From contig NZ_JAEPBG010000009.1 of assembly GCF_016632335.1 (NCBI RefSeq), forward strand, positions 186,001 to 250,000: DNA of 64,000 bases, given 5' to 3'. A model generated the notes under the pieces. It saw only the letters and a program-made list of their open reading frames with translations. It was not told the DNA's origin and did no database searches. The translations under genes and the position numbers were made by a program. Source of the DNA: Noviherbaspirillum pedocola. Lineage in GTDB: Bacteria; Pseudomonadota; Gammaproteobacteria; Burkholderiales; Burkholderiaceae_D. This document shows, one piece after another, positions 46,485 through 57,894 of this stretch. Position 1 is the stretch's first letter. Every line of letters starts with the position of its first letter.

Positions 46485-47237
46485 ATGAATATTGCCCAGG
46501 CGAAGAAGGTGCTCGAAACAGCATTGCTTTGCGCAACCGAGCCGCTCTCCATCAGCCAACTCAGGAAGCTTTACATTTCTGAAGACGAAGAGCCTGAATC
46601 TGTCGGTGCCGATACGATCAAATTGCTGATCGAGGAGTTAAGGCAAGATTGGGCAGACAAGGGTGTGGAAGTTGTCTGTGTTTCAACGGGATGGCGCTTT
46701 CAAAGCCGTCCGGAGATGCGTATTTACCTGGACCGGCTGAATCCGGAGAAGCCGCCGAAATACAGTCGCGCGACCCTGGAAACGCTGGCCATCATTGCAT
46801 ACAGGCAGCCGGTGACGCGCGGTGACATCGAGGAAATCCGCGGCGTTGCGGTCAATTCGCAGATCATCAAGACGCTGGAGGATCGCGGCTGGATTGAGTC
46901 CATCGGCCATCGCGATGTGCCTGGCAGGCCGGCGCTGTTTGCAACCACCCGGCAATTCCTCGACGATCTCGGCCTGTCCTCGCTGGAGCAGCTTCCACCG
47001 TTGCAGCCAGTCGGGCGGCCCGAGGGGGGCGAGGCGCCGTCGCCGGAAGCGGCGGCATTGCATGCCGGTTTGGCCGGCATGTTGGAAGAGCAGCCTGCGG
47101 CAGCTGCGCCCACTCTGGCAGTCGTTTCGAACAAGCATGAGCCCGACACCGAGGCTTCCCTTTCCTTGCAATCCATGCCAGATACCGCATCCGGCGAGCA
47201 GAATCAAGAACCGAAAAATGACCTTGCCCACCCCTAA
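46485..47237 (+). CDS. scpB: Segregation and condensation protein B
   Basis: About 250 residues. [21 protein letters not shown] is a typical ScpB start; a GTG five codons upstream (46470) is possible. Two winged-helix domains are indicated ([15 protein letters not shown] ... [67 protein letters not shown]). It binds ScpA and SMC in chromosome condensation. The C-terminal ~80 residues are Ala/Glu/Pro-rich and disordered. No scpA is in the window. The end overlaps rluB by 20 bp. Confidence 0.93.
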   Translation: MNIAQAKKVLETALLCATEPLSISQLRKLYISEDEEPESVGADTIKLLIEELRQDWADKGVEVVCVSTGWRFQSRPEMRIYLDRLNPEKPPKYSRATLETLAIIAYRQPVTRGDIEEIRGVAVNSQIIKTLEDRGWIESIGHRDVPGRPALFATTRQFLDDLGLSSLEQLPPLQPVGRPEGGEAPSPEAAALHAGLAGMLEEQPAAAAPTLAVVSNKHEPDTEASLSLQSMPDTASGEQNQEPKNDLAHP

Positions 47238-48738
47238 AAATGCAGCGGCGACCGAGCCGATCAATGAAGTGGCCGATGCACAACAGCCGGCAGCGCGTAC
47301 TGAATCCGGTGGCAGCGATGCCGCGGATGATGGTGGCGCCAAGCGCGGTGTGCGCGGTCCGCGCACGCTGCGTCGTGCACGTAACAAGCGGCGAACAACG
47401 GAAGAGTCGCAAGGGCGGGAAGCTGCCCCGGCTGCCGAAGCGCAACCGAATCGCGGCGAGCGCCGCGACCGCCGACAGGACAATGCCGTTGGCAACGCTG
47501 AAGGTCGCGGCCCAGCAGATCGTGCCGAGCGCAAACCGGCGCGCAAGGGCGGACAAAAGCCGGCGCGTGCTCAGGCGCCTCGTCAGAACCCGGCCATGCA
47601 GGCCGGCGATCCGGATGATGTGTTTTCCTTTGTGACATCGAGCGAGTTCGACAGCGCCCAGCAGGAGAAGGCGCGCGGCAAGGCGCCGGCCAAGGCGGTG
47701 CGGCGTGACCTCACTTCGGACGACGATGCGCCCAAGCTGCACAAGGTGTTGGCCGAAGCCGGTCTCGGATCGCGGCGCGATATGGAAGAGCTGATCATCG
47801 CCGGCCGGGTGTCAGTGAATGGCGAGCCGGCGCATATCGGTCAGCGCATCCTGCCGACCGATCAGGTGCGCATCAATGGCAAGCCGCTGCAGCGCAAGGT
47901 CAGCAAGAAGCCGCCGCGTGTGCTTGTGTATCACAAGCCGGCCGGTGAAATCGTCAGCGCCAGTGATCCGGAAGGCCGGCCTTCGGTGTTCGATCACCTG
48001 CCCATGATGAAAAGCGCCAAATGGCTGGCAGTCGGGCGCCTCGATTTCAATACCGAGGGCCTGCTGTTGTTCACGACTTCCGGTGACATCGCGAATCGCC
48101 TGATGCATCCGCGCTATAACATCGAGCGCGAATACGCCGTGCGCACGCTCGGCGAGCTCGAAGAGGGTATGCGCCAGAAGCTGCTCGCCGGCGTGGAACT
48201 CGACGACGGCGTCGCGCAGTTCTCGCGCATTGCTGACGGCGGCGGCGAAGGTGTCAACAAGTGGTATCGGGTAACCATCGGCGAAGGTCGCAACCGCGAA
48301 GTGCGGCGGATGTTTGAAGCGATCGGGCTGACCGTGTCGCGCCTGATTCGTACCCGCTACGGCAGCATGACACTGCCGCGTGGCCTCAAGCGTGGTCGCT
48401 GGGAGGAGCTTGACGAGCATGCTGTGCGTGGCCTGATGAGCGCAATCGGGCTCGAAAAGCAAGCCAAGGAAACTGGTCGCGCTCGTGGTGACGCACCAGC
48501 GCGCCCAGCGCAGGGAGACGCAGGCCCGGGCCAGCGTCGCGGACAAGGCCAGGGGCAGCAGCAGCGCTCGCGCCAGCCGGATCCGCTGCAGACCGCGCTT
48601 GGTTTTCCCGGCATGACGCAACAGCGACGCAATGGCCCCGGACGTGGCATGAATGCCGGCGCGCAGCAGCGCACGGGATCCCAGCGTTTCGCGCTGAGCG
48701 CGCCTCAAGGCATGCCGCGGCGTCGGGCCAAGGGCTGA
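47218..48738 (+). CDS. rluB: 23S rRNA pseudouridine(2605) synthase
   Basis: A 506-residue protein, longer than the ~290 of E. coli RluB because of a charged, disordered N-terminal 165 residues and a Gly/Gln/Arg-rich C-terminal ~85. The core has an S4 RNA-binding domain ([20 protein letters not shown], from about 172) and the RsuA/RluB catalytic domain with Asp276 in [14 protein letters not shown], plus [20 protein letters not shown]. The low-complexity extensions are common in Burkholderiales RluB. The ATG at 47218 lies inside the end of scpB. Confidence 0.92.
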   Translation: MTLPTPKNAAATEPINEVADAQQPAARTESGGSDAADDGGAKRGVRGPRTLRRARNKRRTTEESQGREAAPAAEAQPNRGERRDRRQDNAVGNAEGRGPADRAERKPARKGGQKPARAQAPRQNPAMQAGDPDDVFSFVTSSEFDSAQQEKARGKAPAKAVRRDLTSDDDAPKLHKVLAEAGLGSRRDMEELIIAGRVSVNGEPAHIGQRILPTDQVRINGKPLQRKVSKKPPRVLVYHKPAGEIVSASDPEGRPSVFDHLPMMKSAKWLAVGRLDFNTEGLLLFTTSGDIANRLMHPRYNIEREYAVRTLGELEEGMRQKLLAGVELDDGVAQFSRIADGGGEGVNKWYRVTIGEGRNREVRRMFEAIGLTVSRLIRTRYGSMTLPRGLKRGRWEELDEHAVRGLMSAIGLEKQAKETGRARGDAPARPAQGDAGPGQRRGQGQGQQQRSRQPDPLQTALGFPGMTQQRRNGPGRGMNAGAQQRTGSQRFALSAPQGMPRRRAKG

Positions 48739-48789
48739 AGCGCTGCAATCAAGAACTGCGCGGCGTTTTCGCGCCTGATGTAGCCGCTT

Positions 48790-48818
48790 CCCATACGCCG
48801 CCTGCGGCTGCGTATGGG
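48790..48818 (+). terminator. Stem-loop after rluB
   Basis: Perfect 9-bp arms CCCATACGC / GCGTATGGG around a GC-rich, partly self-paired loop, 52 bp after the rluB stop, followed by TATTTGC. Confidence 0.6.
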
Positions 48819-48826
48819 TATTTGCA

Positions 48827-48855
48827 TTGCGGGCAGCCGGTGTAGCGCGTATAAT
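48827..48855 (+). promoter_or_regulatory. Promoter of the rimP-nusA-infB operon
   Basis: TTGCGG (48827-48832) and a perfect TATAAT (48850-48855) separated by 17 bp. Transcription would start near 48862. Confidence 0.6.
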
Positions 48856-49068
48856 GCAGCGGTTTATTGAAGCCGCCATGACGGCGCACGCAACAGACTG
48901 CATCGGATTCCATCGCAATGAACTGATTCTTGTGGGAGCAAGGCGGGGAGATGGAAGCGGTTTCCGGGCAGTCGGTGACGCAGCGAAGCCGGGACTTTCC
49001 GCCGTAATGGGCGCAACAAGGTTCCGGCGGCAACGATAAGAAGATGGGCACATGCCCATTTTTTTTTT
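48856..49068 (+). ncRNA. rimP leader with intrinsic terminator (putative attenuator)
   Basis: About 210 nt of GC-rich leader end in ATGGGC-ACAT-GCCCAT followed by an unbroken run of 9-10 T (49044-49068), a textbook intrinsic terminator placed before the first gene of the operon. A leader with a 3' terminator upstream of rimP-nusA-infB has been described computationally as the 'rimP leader'; whether this sequence fits that model was not tested. It is not a tRNA: no cloverleaf or CCA end can be drawn. Confidence 0.6.
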
Positions 49069-49114
49069 GTTGAACGTCTTCGCGGCGGTTTCTGGCAATC
49101 ATCGGAGGAACGTT

Positions 49115-49597
49115 TTGCGCTTGCTGGAACTGATAGAGAAAACCGTGGCCGGCATGGATTACGAGCTGGTCGATTTCGAGCCGGCGGGCCGTGGCCTGCT
49201 GCGGGTGTACATCGACTTCCCGGAAGGTGGTGAAGAGCGCTCGATCACGGTGGAAGACTGCGAGAAGGTCACGCATCAGTTGCTGCATGTGCTGACGGTC
49301 GAGAACGTCGATTACGAGCGTCTCGAAGTGTCATCCCCGGGTCTGGATCGTCCGCTGAAGAAGGCGTCGGATTATCGCCGTTTTGCCGGACAGGAGGCCT
49401 TGATCAAGTTGCGCATGCCGATGCCGGGCGCGGCCAATCGCAAGTCCTTCGAAGGCATCCTGCTGGAGCCGGATGGGGAGACGCTGAAGCTGGAATTCGA
49501 AGGAAAAGAGGGACCGGCGGTGCTGGAGTTTACGCTGGCTGACGTGGATAAGGCACGCCTGGTGCCCAAAGTGGATTTTAGGAGTCGCAAAGCATGA
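49115..49597 (+). CDS. rimP: Ribosome maturation factor RimP
   Basis: 160 residues. The start is a TTG at 49115 preceded by GGAGG at about 7 bases (residues [19 protein letters not shown]); no nearby ATG fits, and the frame further upstream would run through the terminator. [50 protein letters not shown] are RimP hallmarks. It is needed for 30S assembly. A TTG start may keep its level low. It overlaps nusA by ATGA. Confidence 0.93.
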   Translation: MRLLELIEKTVAGMDYELVDFEPAGRGLLRVYIDFPEGGEERSITVEDCEKVTHQLLHVLTVENVDYERLEVSSPGLDRPLKKASDYRRFAGQEALIKLRMPMPGAANRKSFEGILLEPDGETLKLEFEGKEGPAVLEFTLADVDKARLVPKVDFRSRKA

Positions 49598-51153
49598 GTC
49601 GCGAAATTTTGTTGTTGGTCGATGCGCTGGCGCGCGAAAAGAATGTAGATAAGGAAATCGTCTTCGGAGCGCTCGAGCATGCGCTCGCGCAGGCGACCAA
49701 AAAGCGCTACGAGGGTGACGTGGATATCCGCGTGGCGATCGATCGCGACAATGGCGAGTTCGAGAGCTTCCGCCGCTGGCATGTTGTCCCCGACGAAGCC
49801 GGCCTGCAGCAACCCGACCAGGAAGTGCTGCTGTTCGAAGCAAAGGAACAGATTGCCGATATCGAGGTCGATGACTACATCGAGGAGCCGATCGAATCGG
49901 TTGAGTTCGGACGTCGCTTCGCGCAGGACACCAAGCAGGTCGTGCTGCAGCGCATCCGTGACGCCGAGCGCGAACAGATCCTGGCCGACTTCCTCGAGCG
50001 CGGCGACGCGCTGGTGACTGGCACCATCAAGCGCATGGAGCGCGGCGACGCGATCGTCGAATCCGGCAAGATCGAAGCCCGCCTGCCGCGCGATCAGATG
50101 ATTCCGAAGGAAAACCTGCGTATCGGCGACCGCGTGCGTGCCTACATCCTGAAGATCGAGCGCAATGCGCGCGGCCCGCAGGTGATCCTGTCGCGCACCG
50201 CGCCGGAATTCATCATGAAGCTGTTCGAACTGGAAGTGCCCGAGATCGAGCAGGGCCTCCTGGAAATCAAATCTGCCGCGCGTGATGCTGGCGTGCGCGC
50301 AAAGATCGCCGTCTACACCGCCGACAAGCGCATCGACCCGATCGGCACCTGCGTCGGCATGCGCGGCTCGCGCGTTCAGGCCGTCACCGCCGAGCTCGGC
50401 GGCGAGCGCGTGGACATCGTGCTGTGGTCCGACGATCCGGCGCAGTTCGTCATCGGCGCGCTGGCGCCGGCCAACGTCTCCTCGATCATGGTGGACGAGG
50501 AGAAGCATGCGATGGACGTAGTGGTTGACGAGGAAAACCTGGCGATCGCCATCGGCCGAGGCGGCCAGAACGTGCGCCTGGCTTCCGAGCTGACCGGCTG
50601 GCAGATCAACATCATGACCGCCGAGGAATCGGCGGACAAGGCCGAGCGCGAGACCGCAGCGGTGCGCGCGCTGTTCATGGAGAAGCTCGACGTGGACGAG
50701 GAAGTCGCCGACATCCTGGCCTCCGAGGGCTTCTCCAGCCTGGAAGAGATCGCCTATGTGCCGATCCAGGAAATGCTGGAAATCGAATCCTTCGACGAAG
50801 AAACGGTCAATGAATTACGCAACCGCGCGCGCGACGCGCTGGTGACCGAGGCAATCGCTTCCGAAGAAGGTCTCGAAGGCATGGAAGACGCGCTGGTCAA
50901 CCTGGAAGGCATGGACCGCATCACCGCGGGCAAGCTGGGCCTGGCCGGCATCAAGACAGCCGAACAATTCACGGGCCTGGCCTACGATGAGTTCGGCGCG
51001 ATCCTGGCGCTGCCCGCCGACCGCGCGCGGCAACTGATAGACAATGGTTTCGACGATGTGAGCGATGAAGAGATGAAGCTGATCGACATGAAATATGACG
51101 ATCGAGCCAAGGCGCTGCAAGCCAAGGCCTGGAGCCTGGCTTCGGCGAAATAA
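49594..51153 (+). CDS. nusA: Transcription termination/antitermination protein NusA
   Basis: 519 residues with an N-terminal RNA-polymerase-binding domain ([19 protein letters not shown]), an S1 domain ([19 protein letters not shown]), two KH domains ([40 protein letters not shown]) and two C-terminal acidic AR repeats ([19 protein letters not shown]). The two AR repeats match proteobacterial NusA. It governs pausing, termination and rRNA antitermination. Confidence 0.97.
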   Translation: MSREILLLVDALAREKNVDKEIVFGALEHALAQATKKRYEGDVDIRVAIDRDNGEFESFRRWHVVPDEAGLQQPDQEVLLFEAKEQIADIEVDDYIEEPIESVEFGRRFAQDTKQVVLQRIRDAEREQILADFLERGDALVTGTIKRMERGDAIVESGKIEARLPRDQMIPKENLRIGDRVRAYILKIERNARGPQVILSRTAPEFIMKLFELEVPEIEQGLLEIKSAARDAGVRAKIAVYTADKRIDPIGTCVGMRGSRVQAVTAELGGERVDIVLWSDDPAQFVIGALAPANVSSIMVDEEKHAMDVVVDEENLAIAIGRGGQNVRLASELTGWQINIMTAEESADKAERETAAVRALFMEKLDVDEEVADILASEGFSSLEEIAYVPIQEMLEIESFDEETVNELRNRARDALVTEAIASEEGLEGMEDALVNLEGMDRITAGKLGLAGIKTAEQFTGLAYDEFGAILALPADRARQLIDNGFDDVSDEEMKLIDMKYDDRAKALQAKAWSLASAK

Positions 51154-51198
51154 GCTCCGGCACACATCATCAACGCGTCACATAGAAAAGAGGACTGA

Positions 51199-54075
51199 AT
51201 GGCGAGTAACAACGTAGCCCAATTTGCCACCGAGCTGAAAATGCCGGCCGACCTGCTGCTGACCCAATTGCGTGCAGCGGGCGTCGACAAGAGCTCGACC
51301 TCCGACCAGCTTTCCAAGGAAGACAAGGACAAGCTTCTCGGTCATCTGCGACGCGCGCATGGTGTGTCGCCAGATAGCGAAAAGAAAAAGATCACGCTGA
51401 CCCGCAAGGAAACCACCGAGATCAAGCAGGCGGATGCCACCGGCAAGTCGCGCACGATCCAGGTGGAAGTGCGCAAGAAGCGCACCTTCGTCAAACGCGA
51501 CGAGCCGATCGAAGCTGCGGCCCCGGCCACCGCTTCGGCGGCACCGGCCGCGCCAGCGATTGATCCGACCGAACTGCAGCGCCAGGAAGAGGCGCGCCGC
51601 CAGGCCGAGATCGCCGAGCGTCAGCGCGCCGAGCAGGCCGCCCGGGAAGAAGCCGAGCGTCTGCGCATCGAGCACGAGCGCATCGAAGCCGAGCGCCGTG
51701 CACGCGAGGAAACCGAGCGCCGCGCTGCCGCGGAAGCTGCTGCCGCCAAGGCCGCGGCCGAGGAAGCGGCAAAGCGTTCCGGCGCCAAGCCGCAGCCGGC
51801 TTCGCCGCAGGCTGATGCCGAAGCCCAGGCCGCCAAGCGCGCCGCCGAGGAAGAAAAGCGCAAGCGTGATGAAGCCGAAGCCAAGGCGGAAGCCGAGCGC
51901 CGCGACGCCATCGAGCGCGCCCGCAAGGCCGTTGCCGACGAGGTGGCGCAAATCCGCGCGATGATGAATGCACCGCGCCGCGTGATCAAGGCACCGGAAC
52001 CGGTCGCTGCGAAAACCGCGGTCAAGCCGGCCGAAGGCACGCTGCACAAGCCCGCCGAGAAGAAGGCGGCGACGGCGCCCGCGACCGAAGCGAAGAAGGA
52101 TGACAAGAAGCCGGCAACCGGCGACAAGAAGTCGATCAAGTCGGCCAATGTCTCCTCGACCTGGCAGGACGACGCCAAGAAGCGCGGCACGGGCGGCATG
52201 AAGACCCGCGGCCCCGGCGCCGGCGGCGGACGCGATGGCTGGCGCTCCGGCGCGCGCGGCGGTCGCCGCGGCCATGCCGACGACCGCGAAAGCAATTTCC
52301 AGGTACCGACCGAAGCCGTCGTCAAGGATGTGCATGTTCCGGAAACCATCACGGTGGCCGAGCTCGCGCACAAGATGGCGGTCAAGGCATCCGAGGTGAT
52401 CAAGCAGCTGATGAAGCTGGGCCAGATGGTCACCATCAACCAGGTGCTGGACCAGGAAACCGCGATGATCGTGGTCGAGGAAATGGGTCATACCGCGCAT
52501 GCGGCCAAGCTCGACGATCCGGAAGCGATGCTGACCGAGGGCGCCGAGCAGACCGATGCGCCGCAGTTGCCGCGCGCGCCGGTGGTGACCGTGATGGGTC
52601 ACGTCGACCACGGCAAGACCTCGCTGCTCGACTATATCCGTCGCGCCAAGGTGGCTTCCGGCGAAGCCGGCGGCATCACCCAGCACATCGGCGCGTATCA
52701 CGTGAAAACGCCGCGCGGCATGATCACCTTCCTCGACACCCCGGGCCACGAAGCGTTTACTGCGATGCGTGCCCGCGGCGCGAAGGCGACCGATATCGTC
52801 ATCCTGGTGGTGGCCGCCGACGACGGCGTGATGCCGCAGACCAAGGAAGCGATTGCGCATGCCAAGGCTGCCGGCGTGCCGCTGGTGGTGGCGATCAACA
52901 AGATCGACAAGCCGGGTGGCAACGTCGACCGCGTTACCCAGGAATTGATCGCCGAGCAGGTCGTGCCGGAAGAATACGGCGGCGATTCGCCGTTCGTGCC
53001 GGTGTCGGCCAAGACCGGCCAGGGCGTGGACGACCTGCTGGAAAACGTGCTGCTGCAAGCCGAGGTGCTGGAGTTGAAAGCACCGGCGGATGCGCCGGCG
53101 CGCGGCCTGGTGATCGAAGCCAAGCTGGACAAGGGTCGCGGCCCGGTGGCAACCGTGCTGGTGCAATCCGGCACGCTGCGCCGCGGCGACGTGGTGCTGG
53201 CCGGTTCGGCCTATGGCCGGGTGCGCGCGATGCTGGACGAGAACGGCAAGAACATCGCCGAAGCCGGTCCTTCGCTGCCGGTCGAGATCCAGGGTCTGAC
53301 CGAAGTGCCGGCAGCCGGCGAGGAAGTCATGGTCATGGGCGACGAACGCAAGGCGCGTGAAATCGGCCTGTTCCGCCAGGGCAAGTTCCGCGACGTGAAG
53401 CTGGCCAAGCAGCAGGCCGCCAAGCTCGAGAACATGTTCGAGCAGATGGCCGAAGGCGAAGTCAAGACACTGCCGATGATCATCAAGACCGACGTGCAGG
53501 GTTCGCAGGAAGCGCTGGTGCATTCGATGCAGAAGCTGTCGACCAACGAGGTGCGGGTGCAGATCGTCCATGCGGCGGTTGGCGGCATCACCGAGTCGGA
53601 CGTGAACCTGGCGATGGCATCGAAGGCCGTCATCATCGGCTTCAACACCCGGGCCGACGCCCAGGCGCGCAAGCTGGCTGAAGCCAACGGCGTCGACATC
53701 CGCTACTACAACATCATTTACGACGCCGTGGATGAGATCAAGGCGGCGATGTCGGGCATGCTGGCGCCGGAGAAGCGCGAACAGGTCATCGGCCTGATCG
53801 AGATTCGCCAGGTCATCCTGGTCAGCAAGGTTGGCGCGATCGCGGGCTGCTATGTGCTCGAAGGCGTTGCGCGCCGCGGCGCATCGGCGCGCCTGTTGCG
53901 CAACAACGTGGTGGTCTGGACCGGCGAGATCGATTCGCTAAAGCGCTTCAAGGATGACGTGCGCGAAGTGAAGTCCGGCTTCGAGTGCGGCCTGACCCTG
54001 AAGAACTACAACGACATCAAGGAAGGCGACCAGCTCGAGATGTTCGAAGTCCAGGAAGTGGCGCGCACGCTGTAA
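51199..54075 (+). CDS. infB: Translation initiation factor IF-2
   Basis: 958 residues. IF2_N at the N-terminus ([20 protein letters not shown]) is followed by a long Ala/Glu/Lys/Arg-rich coiled region (about 60-370) and a second IF2_N-like motif ([20 protein letters not shown]). The G domain begins near 465: [14 protein letters not shown] (G1), DTPGHEAF (G3), NKIDKPGG (G4). Domains II-IV follow, with C2 binding fMet-tRNA. GAGGAC lies upstream of the ATG at normal distance. Length is normal for the order. Confidence 0.98.
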   Translation: MASNNVAQFATELKMPADLLLTQLRAAGVDKSSTSDQLSKEDKDKLLGHLRRAHGVSPDSEKKKITLTRKETTEIKQADATGKSRTIQVEVRKKRTFVKRDEPIEAAAPATASAAPAAPAIDPTELQRQEEARRQAEIAERQRAEQAAREEAERLRIEHERIEAERRAREETERRAAAEAAAAKAAAEEAAKRSGAKPQPASPQADAEAQAAKRAAEEEKRKRDEAEAKAEAERRDAIERARKAVADEVAQIRAMMNAPRRVIKAPEPVAAKTAVKPAEGTLHKPAEKKAATAPATEAKKDDKKPATGDKKSIKSANVSSTWQDDAKKRGTGGMKTRGPGAGGGRDGWRSGARGGRRGHADDRESNFQVPTEAVVKDVHVPETITVAELAHKMAVKASEVIKQLMKLGQMVTINQVLDQETAMIVVEEMGHTAHAAKLDDPEAMLTEGAEQTDAPQLPRAPVVTVMGHVDHGKTSLLDYIRRAKVASGEAGGITQHIGAYHVKTPRGMITFLDTPGHEAFTAMRARGAKATDIVILVVAADDGVMPQTKEAIAHAKAAGVPLVVAINKIDKPGGNVDRVTQELIAEQVVPEEYGGDSPFVPVSAKTGQGVDDLLENVLLQAEVLELKAPADAPARGLVIEAKLDKGRGPVATVLVQSGTLRRGDVVLAGSAYGRVRAMLDENGKNIAEAGPSLPVEIQGLTEVPAAGEEVMVMGDERKAREIGLFRQGKFRDVKLAKQQAAKLENMFEQMAEGEVKTLPMIIKTDVQGSQEALVHSMQKLSTNEVRVQIVHAAVGGITESDVNLAMASKAVIIGFNTRADAQARKLAEANGVDIRYYNIIYDAVDEIKAAMSGMLAPEKREQVIGLIEIRQVILVSKVGAIAGCYVLEGVARRGASARLLRNNVVVWTGEIDSLKRFKDDVREVKSGFECGLTLKNYNDIKEGDQLEMFEVQEVARTL

Positions 54076-54095
54076 TACCGGCGTCAGTCAAATCC

Positions 54096-54143
54096 GGTCG
54101 GGATCCGGGGGTGTACGATGTGCGCCGTTGGATCCCGATTTTT
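54096..54143 (+). terminator. Intrinsic terminator between infB and rbfA
   Basis: Perfect 9-bp arms TCGGGATCC (54096-54104) and GGATCCCGA (54128-54136) around a 23-nt loop, followed by seven T. It would split the usual infB-rbfA operon or reduce downstream expression. Confidence 0.7.
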
Positions 54144-54256
54144 TTATGGGCGCGATCATCGCGGTCATTGCGATACGCCCCGGCTCGTCGGTCCGCCCGC
54201 AGCGCTCAAACGCGCATTGCCCGGCCGCCCGGCATCATCTTCTCCAGCTAGCGATC

Positions 54257-54646
54257 ATGGCCAAACACAGCAAAAGCATGCCGGCACGCGGACAGCGCGT
54301 GGCCGACCAGATCCAGCGCGACCTTGCGGAAATCATCAGCTACGAGCTGAAGGATCCGCGCGTCGGCATGGTCACCATCACCGAAGTACAGCTCACCCCG
54401 GACTATGCGCATGCAAAGGTCTACTTCACCACGCTGGCCGACAATCCCGACGTGGTGCGCCAGACCCAGCACGGCCTGTCCAAGGCAGCCGGCTTCATAC
54501 GCAACCAGCTCGGTCACCGTTTGAAGATCCATACACTGCCGGAACTGCATTTCCATTACGACAGCGCGCCTGCCCACGGCGCGGCGTTGTCCAAGCTCAT
54601 CGACGAAGCCAATGCCACCCGGGCAAGGGATGCGGATGAAGAGTGA
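54257..54646 (+). CDS. rbfA: Ribosome-binding factor A
   Basis: 129 residues starting [20 protein letters not shown]. The KH-like fold and RbfA pattern ([56 protein letters not shown]) are clear. It is a cold-shock 30S maturation factor. It follows a strong terminator, so it may have a promoter of its own or depend on readthrough. Overlaps truB by 11 bp. Confidence 0.96.
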   Translation: MAKHSKSMPARGQRVADQIQRDLAEIISYELKDPRVGMVTITEVQLTPDYAHAKVYFTTLADNPDVVRQTQHGLSKAAGFIRNQLGHRLKIHTLPELHFHYDSAPAHGAALSKLIDEANATRARDADEE

Positions 54647-55553
54647 AGGCAAGCGCAAGCGTGTGCCGGTGCACGGCGTGCTGCTGCTGGACAAGCCCGA
54701 GGGCCTGTCTTCCAACGATGCGCTGATCCGCGCCAAGCGGATGTTGAACGCGGAGAAGGCCGGCCACACCGGCACGCTCGATCCCTTCGCCACCGGCCTG
54801 CTGCCGCTATGCTTTGGCGAGGCGACCAAGTTCTCGCAAGACCTGCTCGAAGCCGACAAGGAATACGAGACCATCGTGCATCTCGGCGTGACGACTGCCA
54901 CCGGCGATACCGAAGGCGAAATCGTTCGGCAATGCGACGTCGATGCGAGCCTGGATGTGGCCCGCATCGAAGCGGCGCTGGAAGCCTTTCGCGGTGAGAT
55001 CGATCAAGTCCCGCCGATGCACTCGGCCCTCAAGCGCGACGGCAAGCCGCTGTATGAATATGCGCGCGCCGGCATCACGCTGGAGCGCGAAGCGCGGCGC
55101 GTGACAATCCATTGTCTTGACTTACTGGAATGGCGCGCACCGTATCTGAAGCTCGCGGTTCGATGCAGCAAGGGCACCTATATCCGCGTGCTCGGCGAAG
55201 ATATTGGTCATGCGCTCGGCTGCGGCGCGCATCTGAACATGCTGAGACGTATCGGCGTCGGCGCGCTGACATTGCACGGAGCGATGACGCTGGATGCACT
55301 GGCAAGCCTGCCGGAGGAGCAACGCGCCGCGGCGCTGGCGCCGGTCGATGCGCTGCTGTCGAGCTTCCCATCGGTGTCGCTCGACGACGAACTGGCGCGT
55401 CGCTTCCTGCACGGTCAGCGCCTCGCATTGGGCAAGGGAACCGCGGCCGAGGGCAGGGCACGCGTCTATCGCGCGAGTGACGGCAAACTGCTCGGCACGG
55501 CGCGCATGGCGGAATACGGCGTGCTTGCGCCGGAGCGGCTGATCGCGGCTTGA
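54636..55553 (+). CDS. truB: tRNA pseudouridine(55) synthase
   Basis: About 305 residues. [21 protein letters not shown], the catalytic motif [19 protein letters not shown] (Asp), [19 protein letters not shown] and [14 protein letters not shown] are diagnostic of TruB, which makes psi55 in the T loop of tRNAs. The ATG at 54636 (AGGG upstream) is inside rbfA; ATG at 54630 is an alternative. The C-terminal part carries a PUA-like segment ([20 protein letters not shown]). Confidence 0.96.
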   Translation: MKSEGKRKRVPVHGVLLLDKPEGLSSNDALIRAKRMLNAEKAGHTGTLDPFATGLLPLCFGEATKFSQDLLEADKEYETIVHLGVTTATGDTEGEIVRQCDVDASLDVARIEAALEAFRGEIDQVPPMHSALKRDGKPLYEYARAGITLEREARRVTIHCLDLLEWRAPYLKLAVRCSKGTYIRVLGEDIGHALGCGAHLNMLRRIGVGALTLHGAMTLDALASLPEEQRAAALAPVDALLSSFPSVSLDDELARRFLHGQRLALGKGTAAEGRARVYRASDGKLLGTARMAEYGVLAPERLIAA

Positions 55554-55563
55554 ACACGGACGC

Positions 55564-55712
55564 GTAGGTTGGGCTGACGAAGGATGCCCAACGGAAGTCC
55601 GCACGCCATCAACCTTCATGTTGGGCTTATCAGCCCAACCTACCGAAGGAAGCCCTACAGAAGCCCGCACGGGATCGAGCTCCCGTTGGGCTTTTCAGCC
55701 CAACCTACCGCC
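55564..55712. repeat. REP-like repeat cluster
   Basis: A roughly 66-bp unit occurs twice in tandem. Each ends in a near-perfect palindromic block: GTTGGGCTTATCAGCCCAACCTACCG (55620-55645) and GTTGGGCTTTTCAGCCCAACCTACCG (55685-55710), one base apart in sequence. Related GTAGGTTGGGCTGAC (55564-55578) and TGCCCAACGGAAG precede them in the opposite sense. The GTAGGTTGGGCT family resembles REP/BIME elements found between genes in beta-proteobacteria. Confidence 0.8.
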
Positions 55713-55814
55713 AAACCATTGAAATCCCGGGAGTTTCCCTCAAGTTAGTGCAACTCACCGTGCTACAATGCGCGGCTTGCCGCATCGGCCTCCCTCCTTA
55801 GCAGATTCCACATC

Positions 55815-57650
55815 ATGTCAAACACCCAACGCGCTCTGCGCAATATCGCCATCATTGCCCACGTTGACCACGGCAAGACCACGCTGGTCGACCAGTTGCT
55901 GCGCCAGTCCGGCACCTTCCGCGAGAACCAGCATGTCGATACGCGCGTGATGGACTCGAATGATCTGGAAAAGGAACGCGGCATCACCATCCTGGCCAAG
56001 AACTGCGCGGTCGAATACAAGGGCACGCACGTCAATATCGTTGATACCCCGGGCCACGCCGACTTCGGCGGCGAAGTCGAGCGCGTGCTGTCGATGGTGG
56101 ACTCGGTGCTGCTGCTGGTGGATGCGGTCGAAGGCCCGATGCCGCAAACCCGTTTCGTTACCCGCAAGGCGCTGGCGCTGGGCCTGAAGCCCATCGTCGT
56201 CGTCAACAAGATCGACCGTCCGGGCGCCCGTCCGGAGTGGGTCATCAACGCCACCTTCGAACTCTTCGACAAGCTTGGCGCTACCGAAGAGCAGCTCGAC
56301 TTCCCGGTGGTCTATGCCTCCGCGCTGAACGGCTACGCCAGCCTGGACCCGGAATCGCGTGGTGGCGACATGCAGCCGCTGTTCGATGCCATCCTCGAGC
56401 ACGTGCCGGTGCGCGACGACGATCCGGACGGTCCGCTGCAACTGCAGATTTCCTCGCTCGACTATTCCTCCTACGTGGGCAAGATCGGCATCGGCCGCAT
56501 CAAGCGCGGCCGCGTGCGCGCGCTGCAGGACGTGATCATCATGAACGGCCCCGACAGCACGCCGACGAAGGCGCGCGTCAACCAGGTGCTGAAGTTCAAG
56601 GGCCTGGACCGCGTGCTGGTCGATGAAGCCAGCGCTGGCGACATCGTGCTGATCAATGGCATCGAAGAACTCGGCATCGGCACCACGGTGTGCGCGCCGG
56701 ATACCCCGGACGCGCTGCCGATGCTGAAGGTCGACGAGCCGACGCTGACGATGAACTTCATGGTCAACAGCTCGCCGCTGGCCGGCCGCGAAGGCAAGTT
56801 CGTCACCAGCCGCCAGCTGCGCGACCGTCTCGACCGCGAGCTGAAGGCCAACGTCGCGCTGCGCGTGGCGCCGACCGACGACGACACTACCTTCGAAGTC
56901 TCGGGCCGCGGCGAACTGCACCTCACCATCCTGATCGAAAACATGCGCCGCGAAGGCTATGAGCTGGCGGTGTCCCGCCCGCGCGTGGTGTTCAAGATGG
57001 TCGACGGCGTGCGCCACGAGCCGTTCGAGCTGCTGTCGGTGGACGTGGAAGAAGGTCATCAGGGCGGCGTGATGGAAGAGCTGGGCCGTCGTCGCGGCGA
57101 TTTGCAGGACATGCAGCCGGACGGCAAGGGCCGCGTGCGCCTCGACTACCGCATCCCCGCGCGCGGCCTGATCGGCTTCCAGGGCGAGTTTATGACGCTG
57201 ACCCGTGGTACCGGCCTGATGAGCCACATCTTCGACGAGTACGCGCCGGTCGACAATGCCAAGGGCGAAATGGTCGGCCGCCGCAATGGCGTGCTGATCT
57301 CGCAGGATGACGGCGCCGCGGTCGCTTATGCGCTGTGGAAGCTGCAGGATCGCGGCCGCATGTTCGTGGTCCACAACGACCCGGTGTACGAAGGCATGAT
57401 CATCGGCATTCATTCGCGCGACAACGACCTGGTGGTCAACCCGATCAAGGGCAAGCAGCTCACCAACGTGCGCGCTTCCGGCACCGACGAAGCAGTGCGC
57501 CTGGTGCCGCCGATCCAGCTCACGCTGGAGTACGCGGTCGAATTCATCGAAGACGACGAGCTGGTGGAAATCACGCCGAAGAGCATCCGCCTGCGCAAGC
57601 GCTTCCTGAAGGAGCATGAGCGCAAGCGCGCGTCGCGCGAAGCGGCATAA
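55815..57650 (+). CDS. typA: Ribosome-associated translational GTPase TypA/BipA
   Basis: 611 residues starting [20 protein letters not shown]. The G motifs are AHVDHGKTT (14-22), the switch [22 protein letters not shown] and [13 protein letters not shown]-like domains II, III and V follow, with the BipA-specific C-terminal domain ([37 protein letters not shown]). It promotes 50S assembly and stress adaptation. A -10-like TACAAT lies 42 bp upstream of the start. Ends before a strong terminator. Confidence 0.97.
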   Translation: MSNTQRALRNIAIIAHVDHGKTTLVDQLLRQSGTFRENQHVDTRVMDSNDLEKERGITILAKNCAVEYKGTHVNIVDTPGHADFGGEVERVLSMVDSVLLLVDAVEGPMPQTRFVTRKALALGLKPIVVVNKIDRPGARPEWVINATFELFDKLGATEEQLDFPVVYASALNGYASLDPESRGGDMQPLFDAILEHVPVRDDDPDGPLQLQISSLDYSSYVGKIGIGRIKRGRVRALQDVIIMNGPDSTPTKARVNQVLKFKGLDRVLVDEASAGDIVLINGIEELGIGTTVCAPDTPDALPMLKVDEPTLTMNFMVNSSPLAGREGKFVTSRQLRDRLDRELKANVALRVAPTDDDTTFEVSGRGELHLTILIENMRREGYELAVSRPRVVFKMVDGVRHEPFELLSVDVEEGHQGGVMEELGRRRGDLQDMQPDGKGRVRLDYRIPARGLIGFQGEFMTLTRGTGLMSHIFDEYAPVDNAKGEMVGRRNGVLISQDDGAAVAYALWKLQDRGRMFVVHNDPVYEGMIIGIHSRDNDLVVNPIKGKQLTNVRASGTDEAVRLVPPIQLTLEYAVEFIEDDELVEITPKSIRLRKRFLKEHERKRASREAA

Positions 57651-57670
57651 AGTCTTTCGACTGTTCCGCG

Positions 57671-57721
57671 AAAACCGCGGATGCCCGGATCACAGAGATC
57701 CGTGGCATCCGCGGTTTTTTT
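57671..57721 (+). terminator. Rho-independent terminator of typA
   Basis: AAAACCGCGGATGCC pairs with GGCATCCGCGGTTTT, with an inner CGGAT/ATCCG stem, and ends in seven T. Confidence 0.92.
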
Positions 57722-57819
57722 ATGTCCGCTCGCCGCTGCTGTCGTCAAGTTGAGGACGCCGGATCCCTTTGTGTTGGAAATTTCATCAAAGAAATCTTTC
57801 CACAGTTCAATAGTTCTCC

Positions 57820-57846
57820 AAAATCGTGTAATCTGGTGTCCGATAA
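57820..57846 (+). promoter_or_regulatory. Sigma28-like promoter for cheW1
   Basis: AAAA (57820-57823), 15 bp, TCCGATAA (57839-57846), close to the sigma28 consensus TAAA-N15-GCCGATAA (one mismatch in each element). Confidence 0.5.
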
Positions 57847-57894
57847 ACGCCAAGCGCCCGAGAGTGCGGGCCAATTATTCGTCAAGGAGCAACT

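Noticed and set aside
48856-49043. A tRNA or metY-like gene in the rimP leader, as in E. coli
   Set aside because: No cloverleaf, T-loop motif or CCA end; the initiator tRNA in this window is at 46089-46165.
51178-53571. A 797-codon minus-strand frame antisense to infB
   Set aside because: It is a by-product of the strong GC3 bias of infB. Its His/Leu/Arg/Gly-rich composition is typical of antisense translation, and infB is certain.
55818-57617. A 599-codon frame antisense to typA
   Set aside because: Antisense shadow of a conserved GTPase gene; no start signal and biased composition.
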